NCBI GenBank assembly: GCA_039180675.1
Contig: JBCDDC010000001.1
Span: 124,001-188,000, forward strand
DNA length: 64,000 nt
Origin: Thermohalobaculum sp039180675
GTDB taxonomy: Bacteria; Pseudomonadota; Alphaproteobacteria; Rhodobacterales; Rhodobacteraceae
Reading direction: 5' to 3'
Shown here: in pieces, positions 17,468 to 25,322 of the stretch
Layout: each line of letters starts with the position of its first letter
How positions within the stretch are numbered: the first letter of the stretch is position 1
The notes under the pieces: model-generated
Database searches by the model: none
The model's input: the letters and a program-made list of their open reading frames with translations, nothing else
What the model was told of the DNA's origin: nothing
Program-made: the position numbers and the translations under genes

Positions 17468-19438
17468 ATGACCGAGACGCCGAAGAAGGATCGCCCCTGG
17501 CTGATCCGCACCTATGCCGGGCATTCGACCGCCGAGGCATCGAACGCGCTCTACCGCTCGAATCTCGCCAAGGGGCAGACGGGCCTGAGCGTTGCCTTCG
17601 ATTTGCCGACCCAGACCGGCTATGACAGCGATCACCCGCTGGCGCGCGGCGAGGTCGGCAAAGTCGGCGTGCCGATCAGCCATATCGGCGATATGCGCAC
17701 ACTGTTCGATCAGATCCCGCTTGAGACCATGAACACCTCGATGACGATCAACGCGACGGCGGCCTGGCTGCTCGCGCTCTATATCGCGGTGGCCGAGGAG
17801 CAGGGCGCGGATGTGCGCAAGCTCACCGGCACGGTGCAGAACGACATCATGAAGGAGTATCTCTCGCGCGGGACCTATGTGTTCCCGCCCGAGCCGTCGC
17901 TCAGGCTGATCGGCGATGTCGCGGCCTATTGCTATGCGCATGTGCCGAAGTGGAACCCGATGAATGTGTGCTCCTACCACCTGCAGGAGGCTGGCGCGAC
18001 GCCGGAGCAGGAGCTCGCCTATGCGCTGGCTACCGCGACGGCGGTGCTGGATCAGGTGCGCGGCCAGGTCTCGGAGGCGGATTTCCCGGGCGTGGTCGGG
18101 CGGATCAGCTTCTTCGTCAATGCGGGCATCCGCTTCGTCACCGAGATCTGCAAGATGCGCGCCTTCGTCGACCTCTGGGACGAGATCTGCCAGGAGCGGT
18201 ATGGGGTCGAGGATCCGAAGCTGCGCCGGTTCCGGTATGGGGTGCAGGTGAACTCGCTGGGCCTGACCGAGCAACAGCCGGAGAACAACGTCTACCGCAT
18301 CCTGATCGAAATGCTGGCGGTGACGCTGTCGAAGAAGGCCCGCGCCCGGGCGGTGCAGCTGCCGGCCTGGAACGAGGCGCTGGGTCTGCCGCGGCCGTGG
18401 GACCAGCAATGGTCGCTGAGGGCGCAGCAGATTCTGGCCTATGAGACGGATCTGCTGGAATACGGCGATCTGTTCGATGGCAACCCCACGGTCGATGCGA
18501 AGGTCGAGGAGTTGAAGGCGGCGGCGCGGGCGGAGCTCGCCACGATCGAGCAACTCGGTGGGGCTGTGGCCGCAATCGATCACATGAAGGGGGCGCTGGT
18601 CGCCTCCAACACCCGGCGGCTGAAGGCGATCGAGGCGGGCGAGACCACGGTGGTGGGTGTCAACGCCTTCACCGCCAGCGAAGACAGCCCGCTGACGACC
18701 GGCGAGGGCGGGATCATGGTGGTGGATCCGGCCGTGGAGGCCGAACAGATCGCCCGGCTCGAAGCCTGGCGCTCAGGGCGCGACGCCGCGGCCATCGAGG
18801 CCGCGCTCGCCGCGCTCACGCGCGATGCGCGCTCGGGCGCCAATATCATGCCTGCCTCGGTTGCGGCCGCGAAAGCCGGCGTGACGACAGGCGAATGGGG
18901 GCAGGCGATGCGTGAGGTGTTCGGCGAGTATCGCGCCCCGACCGGTGTCGGCAAGGCGGTGACCACGTCCGGCCAGGGGTTGGAGACGATCCGCGCGGAG
19001 GTCGAGAAAGTCAGCGGCCGTCTCGGGCGGCGGATCAAGTTCCTTGTCGGCAAGCCCGGGCTCGATGGCCACTCCAACGGCGCCGAGCAGATTGCAGTGC
19101 GTGCGCGCGACTGCGGGATGGAGGTGGTCTATGAGGGCATCCGCCTCACGCCCGCGCATATCGTCAATGCGGCGGTGGAGGAGAGCGTGCATGTGATTGG
19201 CCTCTCGATCCTGTCGGGCTCCCATATGGCGCTGATCGAGGATGTGCTTGCGCAGATGAGGGCGGCCGGGATCGGTGACATTCCGCTGGTCGTCGGAGGG
19301 ATAATCCCTGACGAGGATGCGGAAAGGCTGCTCTCCCAGGGGGTCGCCCGGGTCTACACGCCGAAGGATTTCGAGCTGAACCGGATCATGCGCGATATTG
19401 TCGATCTGATCGGGCGCGATCTATTTGAAGCAGCCTGA
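17468..19438 (+). CDS. ecm: Ethylmalonyl-CoA mutase, B12-dependent
   Basis: The 656-residue single-chain mutase has the catalytic barrel at residues of about 10-510 ('RTYAGHSTAEASNALYR', 'GLSVAFDLPTQTGYDSDHP', 'TMNTSMTINATAAWLLA', 'GTVQNDIMKEY'). The C-terminal B12 domain has 'KPGLDGHSNGAEQIAV' (the DxHxxG cobalamin motif) and 'GLSILSGSH'. The shorter length, single subunit and ccr neighbour support ethylmalonyl-CoA rather than methylmalonyl-CoA mutase. It converts (2R)-ethylmalonyl-CoA to methylsuccinyl-CoA. TTGCGCAA, a perfect 8-bp palindrome, lies upstream at about 17399-17406. Confidence 0.93.
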   Translation: MTETPKKDRPWLIRTYAGHSTAEASNALYRSNLAKGQTGLSVAFDLPTQTGYDSDHPLARGEVGKVGVPISHIGDMRTLFDQIPLETMNTSMTINATAAWLLALYIAVAEEQGADVRKLTGTVQNDIMKEYLSRGTYVFPPEPSLRLIGDVAAYCYAHVPKWNPMNVCSYHLQEAGATPEQELAYALATATAVLDQVRGQVSEADFPGVVGRISFFVNAGIRFVTEICKMRAFVDLWDEICQERYGVEDPKLRRFRYGVQVNSLGLTEQQPENNVYRILIEMLAVTLSKKARARAVQLPAWNEALGLPRPWDQQWSLRAQQILAYETDLLEYGDLFDGNPTVDAKVEELKAAARAELATIEQLGGAVAAIDHMKGALVASNTRRLKAIEAGETTVVGVNAFTASEDSPLTTGEGGIMVVDPAVEAEQIARLEAWRSGRDAAAIEAALAALTRDARSGANIMPASVAAAKAGVTTGEWGQAMREVFGEYRAPTGVGKAVTTSGQGLETIRAEVEKVSGRLGRRIKFLVGKPGLDGHSNGAEQIAVRARDCGMEVVYEGIRLTPAHIVNAAVEESVHVIGLSILSGSHMALIEDVLAQMRAAGIGDIPLVVGGIIPDEDAERLLSQGVARVYTPKDFELNRIMRDIVDLIGRDLFEAA

Positions 19439-19458
19439 TCACTTTGACCTGAGCGCCA

Positions 19459-19548
19459 GCGGCCGGCCGAAAAGCTGTTGCGCAGCAACGGTTTTTCTTC
19501 CGGCCGCAGTATAGAAGTATGCGCGGCACGCGCATGCCGCTTGGTTCG
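19459..19548 (-). repeat. Intergenic two-hairpin repeat, full copy (copy A)
   Basis: The copy is oriented so that GAACCAAGCGG reads on the minus strand. The long hairpin has outer arms GCGGCCGG (19459-19466) and CCGGCCGC (19500-19507) and a conserved inner GTTGC/GCAAC core. The short hairpin is ATGCGCG-GCA-CGCGCAT (19519-19535). It fills the gap between ecm and the helicase gene, which converge. Compared with copy B, the outer arms differ but remain complementary. Confidence 0.7.
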
Positions 19549-19554
19549 CGTTCG

Positions 19555-21948
19555 CTAGTCTTGGCGCTGGCCTGAAAGTTCTGCCTCGATCGCGGCTTCG
19601 TCGAGTAAGGTTTCCTCTGCGCCTTTCCCCTTGATCGGTACCCGCCCGGCCTCGAGCAGCAGCGGGGCGGAGAACGGCGTCACCCGACCTGCCGCCACAT
19701 GTTCCATCCGGCCCGATCGGGTCAACATTTCCTCGATCCGGCCAAAATCGACGAGGCCGCGCTCCGCTTCCCGGCGCGTGATCTCGAGCAGCAGATGATC
19801 CGGGTCGAAGCGGTGCAGCGTGTCGTAGAGGATGTCTGAGGAGAATGTTGCCTGCCGCCCGGTCTTGCGCTTGCCCATGACGTTGCGCTCGATCAGGCCA
19901 GCGACGATGGCGACGGATCGGAACGTCCGCTTCATCACCGCGTTTTGCGTGAGCCAGAGGTCAAAGCCCGCGCGGATCCCGTCGGCCGACAGAAGCGCCC
20001 TGGGATCGCGTACCGGCTTCAGACCCCAGAGCATCACGGCATAATCGCTCGCGACGAAGCCAAGCGGGTCGAGCCCCGCCTCCTCCATGCGTTTCGACAA
20101 CAAGAGCCCCAGCGTCTGGCAGGCATTGCGCCCGGCGAAGGCATAGAGCGTGAGATAATGCCGCCCGCCGCGAGGGAATGTCTCGGTCAGGAGGTGATCC
20201 GGTCCCGGCAGCCGCGAGTGGCTGCGCTGCATCTCCAGCCAGTCCTGCACTGGCCCCGGCAAAGAAGACCACTGCTCCTGATCCTCGATGATCCCGAGCA
20301 CGCGGCGCGAGAGGCCGGCCGTCGTGGCGAGTTTCGTGCCTGCGAAAACTGCGATCTTGGCATCCTGGCCCGGTGCGTGGGAGACCTGCAGCGTCATCTC
20401 GCGCATGCCCTCATAGCGGACGACCTGCCCGCCGATAAGGAAACTGTCTCCCGGCGAGAGCGTGGCGGCGAAGGCCTCCTCGACCTCGCCGAGCGGCCGC
20501 CCGCCACGCTTGCCAAGCCGGACCCCCAAGGTCTCGGTGCCCACGATCGTGCCCGCGTTCATCCTCAGCCGCTGAGCCATGCGCGGGTCGCGCAGGCGCC
20601 ATGTCCCCGCATCCTCGACCAGACGCTGCCATTGATCATAGGCGCGGAGCGCATAGCCACCCGTGGCACAGAAGGCGAGGCAGCGGTCGAACTCGTCCCT
20701 ACCAAGAGACTTGTACGGCCCCGCCCGCGTGACCTCGGCAAACAGCGCGTCCGCCGCGAAGGGTGCGGCGCAGGCGGTCATCAGGATATGCTGGCAGAGC
20801 ACGTCGAGCCCGCCCGGGGGCAGCGGGTCGCCGTCGAGATCGCTTTCCCTGACAGCGGCGAGCGCCGCCTCGCATTCGAGCACTTCAAACCGGTTGGCGG
20901 GCACCAGAATCGCCTTGGATGGCGCGTCATAGCGGTGATTGGCCCGTCCGATACGCTGGACGAGCCGTTTGACGCCCTTGGGCGCACCAATCTGGATGAC
21001 GAGATCCACATCACCCCAGTCGAGGCCGAGATCGAGCGATGCGGTGGCGCAGACCGCCCGCAGTTCACCCGCCGCCATCGCCGCCTCGACCCGCTGGCGC
21101 GCATCCCGCGACAGCGAGCCATGGTGCAGGCCGATCGGCAGCCCTTCGATGTTCTCCGCCCAGAGCGCCTGGAAGAACAGTTCAGCCTGCGCGCGGGTGT
21201 TGATGAAGATGATCGAGGTGCAGTGTCGGCGCACAAGCTCCATGACGGCAGGGGCCGCGTAGCGCCCGCCCATGCCGGTCCAGGGCGGCTCTCCAGCGCT
21301 GCGCAGGATCGAGACATCGGGTTCGGGGCCGGGATCGGCCTCCAGGATCCGTGTCGCAGGTGAGAGCCAGCGGCCGATCGCTTCCGGATCATCGACCGTC
21401 GCCGAAAGGGCCGTCAGGCGATGGCCCGGTGCGAGCGTGGCCAGCCTGCTGAGGCAGAGTGACAGATGATCGCCGCGCTTCGTCCCGGCGAGTGCGTGGA
21501 TCTCGTCGACGACGATATGGCGAAGCCCGGAGAAGAGCCGCGGCGCATCCTCCCAACTCAGCATCAGCGCAAAGCTCTCGGGCGTGGTCAGGAGGATATC
21601 GGGCGGGTCCCTGCGCTGGTTGCGGCGGCGCGAGGACGAGGTGTCGCCGGTGCGCTCCTCGATCCGGATGTCGAGTCTGATTTCCTCGACCGGGGTCTTG
21701 AGGTTCCGGCCAATATCGACTGCGAGCGCTTTGAGGGGCGAGACATAGAGCGTGTGCAGGCCTTCGCCGGCGTTCTCGGCAAGTTCCGTGAGGGACGGCA
21801 GGAACCCGGCCAGCGTCTTGCCCGCGCCAGTGGGCGCGATAAGCAGACGCGCTCTCGAGCTATCGTGCAGAAGATCGAGCTGATGGGGATGCGGCTGCCA
21901 GCCATGGGCGGCGAACCAGTCGCGGAATGGCTTTGGAAGATCGGGCAC
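19555..21948 (-). CDS. Lhr-like DEXH helicase (ligase-associated DNA damage response type)
   Basis: The 797-residue SF2 helicase has Walker A 'LIAPTGAGKTLAGFLPS', motif Ia 'LYVSPLKALA', the DEXH box 'IVVDEIHALAGTKRGDHLSL', motif III 'LTALSATVDDPE', and motif VI 'LVQRIGRANHRYD' in the second RecA domain. The helicase core is followed by a long C-terminal region typical of Lhr-core proteins. Its size fits the short 'ligase-associated' Lhr branch, which normally neighbours an ATP-dependent DNA ligase and an exonuclease. None of these is adjacent here. The apparent start is a GTG at 21948 with only weak ribosome-site support. Confidence 0.87.
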   Translation of the reverse strand: MPDLPKPFRDWFAAHGWQPHPHQLDLLHDSSRARLLIAPTGAGKTLAGFLPSLTELAENAGEGLHTLYVSPLKALAVDIGRNLKTPVEEIRLDIRIEERTGDTSSSRRRNQRRDPPDILLTTPESFALMLSWEDAPRLFSGLRHIVVDEIHALAGTKRGDHLSLCLSRLATLAPGHRLTALSATVDDPEAIGRWLSPATRILEADPGPEPDVSILRSAGEPPWTGMGGRYAAPAVMELVRRHCTSIIFINTRAQAELFFQALWAENIEGLPIGLHHGSLSRDARQRVEAAMAAGELRAVCATASLDLGLDWGDVDLVIQIGAPKGVKRLVQRIGRANHRYDAPSKAILVPANRFEVLECEAALAAVRESDLDGDPLPPGGLDVLCQHILMTACAAPFAADALFAEVTRAGPYKSLGRDEFDRCLAFCATGGYALRAYDQWQRLVEDAGTWRLRDPRMAQRLRMNAGTIVGTETLGVRLGKRGGRPLGEVEEAFAATLSPGDSFLIGGQVVRYEGMREMTLQVSHAPGQDAKIAVFAGTKLATTAGLSRRVLGIIEDQEQWSSLPGPVQDWLEMQRSHSRLPGPDHLLTETFPRGGRHYLTLYAFAGRNACQTLGLLLSKRMEEAGLDPLGFVASDYAVMLWGLKPVRDPRALLSADGIRAGFDLWLTQNAVMKRTFRSVAIVAGLIERNVMGKRKTGRQATFSSDILYDTLHRFDPDHLLLEITRREAERGLVDFGRIEEMLTRSGRMEHVAAGRVTPFSAPLLLEAGRVPIKGKGAEETLLDEAAIEAELSGQRQD

Positions 21949-21976
21949 ATCAGGATTCTAGTGCGCGAAGCGGCGC

Positions 21977-22064
21977 GAACCAAGCGGTGCGCGCGTTCCG
22001 CGCGCGAGACTATGCTGTCCCTAGGAAAACGCCGTTTCGATGAAACAGCGTTTTGTCGGGACAG
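21977..22064 (+). repeat. Intergenic two-hairpin repeat, full copy (copy E)
   Basis: This copy begins GAACCAAGCGG. The short hairpin is GCGCGCG-TTC-CGCGCGC (21989-22005), then CTATG. The long hairpin has outer arms CTGTCCC (22015-22021) and GGGACAG (22058-22064) and a nested AAAACGC...GCGTTTT stem around GTTTC-GAT-GAAAC. The layout matches copies A and B in the opposite orientation. Confidence 0.65.
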
Positions 22065-22090
22065 GGCGCGCTGCTCGAACATTCGCGCCA

Positions 22091-22179
22091 GCGATCGGCT
22101 GAAAGGCTGTTGCATAGCAACGGCCTTTCCCCCGATCGCAGATAGACGTATGCGGCGAAGCCGCATGCCGATTGGTTCG
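22091..22179 (-). repeat. Intergenic two-hairpin repeat, full copy (copy B)
   Basis: Outer arms GCGATCGG (22091-22098) and CCGATCGC (22132-22139) enclose AAAGGC-T-GTTGC-ATA-GCAAC-G-GCCTTT. The short hairpin is ATGCGGC-GAA-GCCGCAT (22150-22166), and the copy ends in GGTTCG. It is inverted relative to copy E 27 bases away, so together they fill the gap between the helicase start and the trmB stop. Confidence 0.7.
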
Positions 22180-22184
22180 ACGGA

Positions 22185-22910
22185 TCAGGCGAGGCTGCGC
22201 CGGAAGGTGAGGTAGTGAGGCTGGCGACCCTCCCGCAGGGCCTTCGCTTCGTATCTGGTCGAGGGCCAGTCGAGCCAGGGACCGCGCCAGTCCCGCGGGC
22301 TTTCTGCGCTCCATTCAAAGCGGCGATCATTGGCGAGATGCTCCAATGTGTGGCGCACGTAGTCTCCGATATCCGTTGCGATCCTCAGCTCCGCACCTGG
22401 TGCCATCACATGAGCAAGCTGCTCGATGTTCTCCGATTTGATGAACCGGCGTTTGTGATGGCGGGTCTTCGGCCAGGGATCAGGATAGTTGAGGAACACG
22501 CGGCCGATCGAAGCCTCTGGCAGCACGTCCATCACGTCGCGTGCATCGGCATCCGTGATGGCAAGATTGCGCAGACCGGCCCCCTCGATCGCCGCGAGAA
22601 GCTTGGCGACGCCGTTGATGTAGGGCTCGCAGCCGATCAGGCCGATACCCGGATACCGGCCTGCCTGCGCGATCATATGCTCCCCCCCGCCGAAGCCGAT
22701 TTCGAGCCAGACCTCTGATTTGCCTGGGAAAAGCGCTGCCAGATCGATTGGCTCGCGATCCGGGTTTTCCCCCCAGGTGATCCCCGGCGGGGTGAGTTCG
22801 GCGAGGCGTGTCTCGACAAGTTCAGCCTGGCCGCGGCGGAGTTTCTTGCCGCGTCTACGGCCATAGAAATTGCGCCAAGGGGCGCCGTCATCGCGCTCGG
22901 GTTCGGTCAT
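22185..22910 (-). CDS. trmB: tRNA (guanine-46-N7)-methyltransferase
   Basis: The SAM-dependent Rossmann methyltransferase has 241 residues from the 'MTEPERDDGAP' start; an in-frame start 12 codons earlier exists. Motif I is 'WLEIGFGGGEHMIAQA', followed by 'GCEPYINGVAKLL'. The TrmB signature 'LNYPDPWPKTRHHKRR' and the closing 'TRYEAKALREGR' are both present. It forms m7G46 in the tRNA variable loop. It follows metK with only an acetyltransferase relic between them, so its SAM supply gene is close by. Confidence 0.93.
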   Translation of the reverse strand: MTEPERDDGAPWRNFYGRRRGKKLRRGQAELVETRLAELTPPGITWGENPDREPIDLAALFPGKSEVWLEIGFGGGEHMIAQAGRYPGIGLIGCEPYINGVAKLLAAIEGAGLRNLAITDADARDVMDVLPEASIGRVFLNYPDPWPKTRHHKRRFIKSENIEQLAHVMAPGAELRIATDIGDYVRHTLEHLANDRRFEWSAESPRDWRGPWLDWPSTRYEAKALREGRQPHYLTFRRSLA

Positions 22911-22953
22911 GGTTTGGCTTTTGCCGTCTCGCGCAAGTCGTGTCAAAGCGTGG

Positions 22954-23441
22954 TCATAGAGGCCGCTCGAGACGGCGCACCTCTATTTCCAGCCCACCTC
23001 TTGTGAGATGCGTCATTTGCTCGGTCACCGAATAGCCTGCGCGGGTGTAGAACGGGAGCGCCGCGAGGCTCGCTTCGACTATCGAACGCTTCGCACCACT
23101 GCGTGCTATGATCAACTCGGCGTCCCGGAGCAGGCGATAGCCCGCGCCCCTGCCTTGGATCTCAGGATCGACATAGAGGCCGCAGATCTCTCCTACCCCG
23201 TCGGGATGGCATTTGTAGCCGCAGAAGCCAACCACCTGCCCGGCCAGCTCGGCGATCAGGAAGATCTCACCCCCGCCATCGCTTCGAGATAGCCCTCTTC
23301 GGTCTTGCCGTGGTTCCAGCTTTCGAGTTCCACCTGGCTATAGACCTCGCGTGAGATCGCGAGGATGGCTCGACCATGGACAGCCAGCATGCCCGCCGCA
23401 TCACCGGCTCGGTAGGGTCTTATCTCCAGATCGTCGGCCAA
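22954..23441 (-). pseudogene. GNAT acetyltransferase interrupted by a frameshift
   Basis: Two adjacent minus-strand frames together make one GNAT protein of about 160 residues. The first (TTG start at 23441, 'LEIRPYRAGDAAGM') ends prematurely at 23256. The second continues as 'GGEIFLIAELAGQVVGFCGYKC' and 'LYVDPEIQGRGAGYRLLRDAE', the acetyl-CoA loop, and runs to a stop at 22954. The break coincides with a run of five C on the plus strand (23270-23274). One extra base there restores a single frame. This is either a real recent mutation or a homopolymer sequencing error. Confidence 0.75.
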
Positions 23442-23502
23442 AGCTTTCTCTCGCGGCCATAGCTGTGCAGGAGCGGCCGGTGCAGAGCCCGACGGGCCCC
23501 GA

Positions 23503-24693
23503 TCACAGTGCTGATTTCAGCGCGTCCACTAGATCGGTCTTCTCCCAGGAGAACCCGCCATCGGATTCCGGTTCGCGTCCGAAATGGCCGTAGGCGGCGG
23601 TGCGCCGGTAGATCGGGCGGTTCAGGCCGAGATGGGTGCGGATGCCGCGCGGTGTGAGGCTCATCGCGGCGCGGATCGCCTTTTCAATCTTGCCGAGATC
23701 CACCTGCGCTGTGCCGTAGTCCTCGATATGGATCGACAGTGGTTCGGCGACGCCGATCGCGTAGGAAAGCTGGAGGCAACATTTCTCGGCGAGCCCGGCT
23801 GCGACCACGTTTTTCGCGACATAGCGCGCGGCATAGGCGGCCGAGCGGTCGACCTTGGTCGGGTCCTTGCCGGAGAAGGCGCCGCCGCCATGGGGGGCCG
23901 CCCCGCCATAGGTGTCGACGATGATCTTGCGGCCTGTGAGCCCTGCGTCCCCGTCCGGGCCGCCGATGACGAAACGGCCGGTCGGGTTTACGTGCCAGAT
24001 CGTGTCCGCATCGATGAAACCCTCCGGCATCGATTGCAGGGCATAGGGCTCGACGACCTGGCGGATATCGTCCGAGGTGAGCTCCTTGCCGTCATTGTCG
24101 CGTTCGACATGCTGGGTCGAGATGACGATGGTATGGGCGCGGGCCGGGCGGTCGTCCCTGTATTCCACGGTGACTTGGCTCTTGGCGTCAGGACCCAAGA
24201 GCGGCGCCTGCCCGCCGTGGCGGGCCTCCGCCATCAGGCGCAGGATGCGGTGTGCGTAGAGGATCGGCGCAGGCATGAGCTCCGGCGTCTCGCTGGTTGC
24301 GTATCCGAACATAATGCCCTGATCGCCTGCGCCTTCGTCCTTGTTTGCCGCCGCATCGACGCCCTGGGCGATATCGGCCGACTGCTCGTGGATGTAGCAG
24401 TCGATCGAGGCTGTCTTGAAGTGAAAGCCCTTCTGCATGTAGCCGATATCGCGGATCGTATCGCGCGCGGCGTCGATAAACTCGTCTTCAGAGACGGCGT
24501 TCTCGGGAGAGATCTTGATCTCCCCCATCAGCACGACCTTGTTCGTGGTCGCCGCAGTCTCGACCGCGACCCGGGCCTCGGGCTCCTTCTCCAGGATCAT
24601 GTCGATCATCGTGTCGGAGATCTGGTCGCAGACCTTATCCGGGTGGCCTTCGGAGACGGATTCCGAAGTGAACAGATAGTTTGATTTTGACAT
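23503..24693 (-). CDS. metK: S-adenosylmethionine synthetase
   Basis: The 396-residue MetK starts 'MSKSNYLFTSESVSEGHPDKVCDQISD' (first motif with the ATP-contacting His). It carries the signature 'GAGDQGIMFGYA' and the P-loop-like 'GGGAFSGKDPTKVDRSAAY'. It makes SAM from methionine and ATP. It lies downstream of an XRE regulator in a conserved alphaproteobacterial order. The 90-base leader contains a GC-rich hairpin (24726-24745), but I could not match it to a known SAM riboswitch. Length and motifs are normal. Confidence 0.96.
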   Translation of the reverse strand: MSKSNYLFTSESVSEGHPDKVCDQISDTMIDMILEKEPEARVAVETAATTNKVVLMGEIKISPENAVSEDEFIDAARDTIRDIGYMQKGFHFKTASIDCYIHEQSADIAQGVDAAANKDEGAGDQGIMFGYATSETPELMPAPILYAHRILRLMAEARHGGQAPLLGPDAKSQVTVEYRDDRPARAHTIVISTQHVERDNDGKELTSDDIRQVVEPYALQSMPEGFIDADTIWHVNPTGRFVIGGPDGDAGLTGRKIIVDTYGGAAPHGGGAFSGKDPTKVDRSAAYAARYVAKNVVAAGLAEKCCLQLSYAIGVAEPLSIHIEDYGTAQVDLGKIEKAIRAAMSLTPRGIRTHLGLNRPIYRRTAAYGHFGREPESDGGFSWEKTDLVDALKSAL

Positions 24694-24725
24694 GAAGCGG
24701 AGTCTCCGGAGGCTCGCAGCGCGGT

Positions 24726-24745
24726 CGCGCGCAAATGTGCGCGCG
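24726..24745 (-). promoter_or_regulatory. Hairpin in the metK leader
   Basis: A perfect 8-bp stem (CGCGCGCA with TGCGCGCG) around a 4-base loop lies about 33 bases upstream of the metK start. The position would be in the 5' UTR. Leader structures control metK in many Rhodobacterales, but the conserved SAM/SAH-aptamer sequence is not recognisable here. Confidence 0.35.
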
Positions 24746-24783
24746 TCTATGCCACGCGATCCTTCGAGAGGTCAAGGTGGCCC

Positions 24784-25212
24784 TCAGGCGCTCTCCGTCA
24801 CGCTTTGCCCTTCATAGGACTGATCGCCGAGCGCCTGGGCAAGATCGAGGATCCGGCGGCGCACATTGCTGTCGGAGATCTGGCTGAGCGCCACGACGAT
24901 GGAGTGCCCCTCTGCCGAGGCAAGAAACTCCGAGACCTCGATCGAGCGGCGGAGCAGGACAGGGTCCGGCACCAGTTCGGTCGTCGGTGGCAGGCCTTCA
25001 TAGAAATAGCTCGGCGCGACATTCAGGACCCGGGCGATGTGGTAGAGCCGCCCGGCGCCGATCCGGTTCAGGCCGCGCTCGTATTTCTGGACCTGCTGGA
25101 AGGTGAGGCCGAGCGCGGTTCCAAGCTGCTCCTGGCTCATGTTCATCATGATCCGGCGCAGCCGGACACGCCCGCCGATATGCACATCGATTTCGTCCGG
25201 AGATTTGGCCAA
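24784..25212 (-). CDS. XRE family helix-turn-helix regulator
   Basis: The 142-residue protein starts at a TTG at 25212. The HTH_3 domain spans residues of about 10-70: 'GGRVRLRRIMMNMSQEQLGTALGLTFQQVQKYERGLNRIGAGRLYHIARVLNV', shown here only to mark its limits by ends. The C-terminal half ('LLRRSIEVSEFLASAEGH', 'RRRILDLAQAL') is typical of the alphaproteobacterial SinR-like group found next to metK and lnt. The target is unknown. It is transcribed in the same direction as metK and lnt. Confidence 0.85.
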   Translation of the reverse strand: MAKSPDEIDVHIGGRVRLRRIMMNMSQEQLGTALGLTFQQVQKYERGLNRIGAGRLYHIARVLNVAPSYFYEGLPPTTELVPDPVLLRRSIEVSEFLASAEGHSIVVALSQISDSNVRRRILDLAQALGDQSYEGQSVTESA

Positions 25213-25322
25213 GAGTTTCCGCTTTCCGTTCTAGCTGTCTCGATCGCAGGACGCGGGCTAAAGAGCACCGGTCGAACGATCACCCGATACCGTCGTGTCT
25301 TGGGAGTTATCTCAGGTTGTGC

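Noticed and set aside
24694..24783. SAM/SAH riboswitch before metK
   Set aside because: The conserved core sequence was not recognisable by eye; only a generic hairpin is present.
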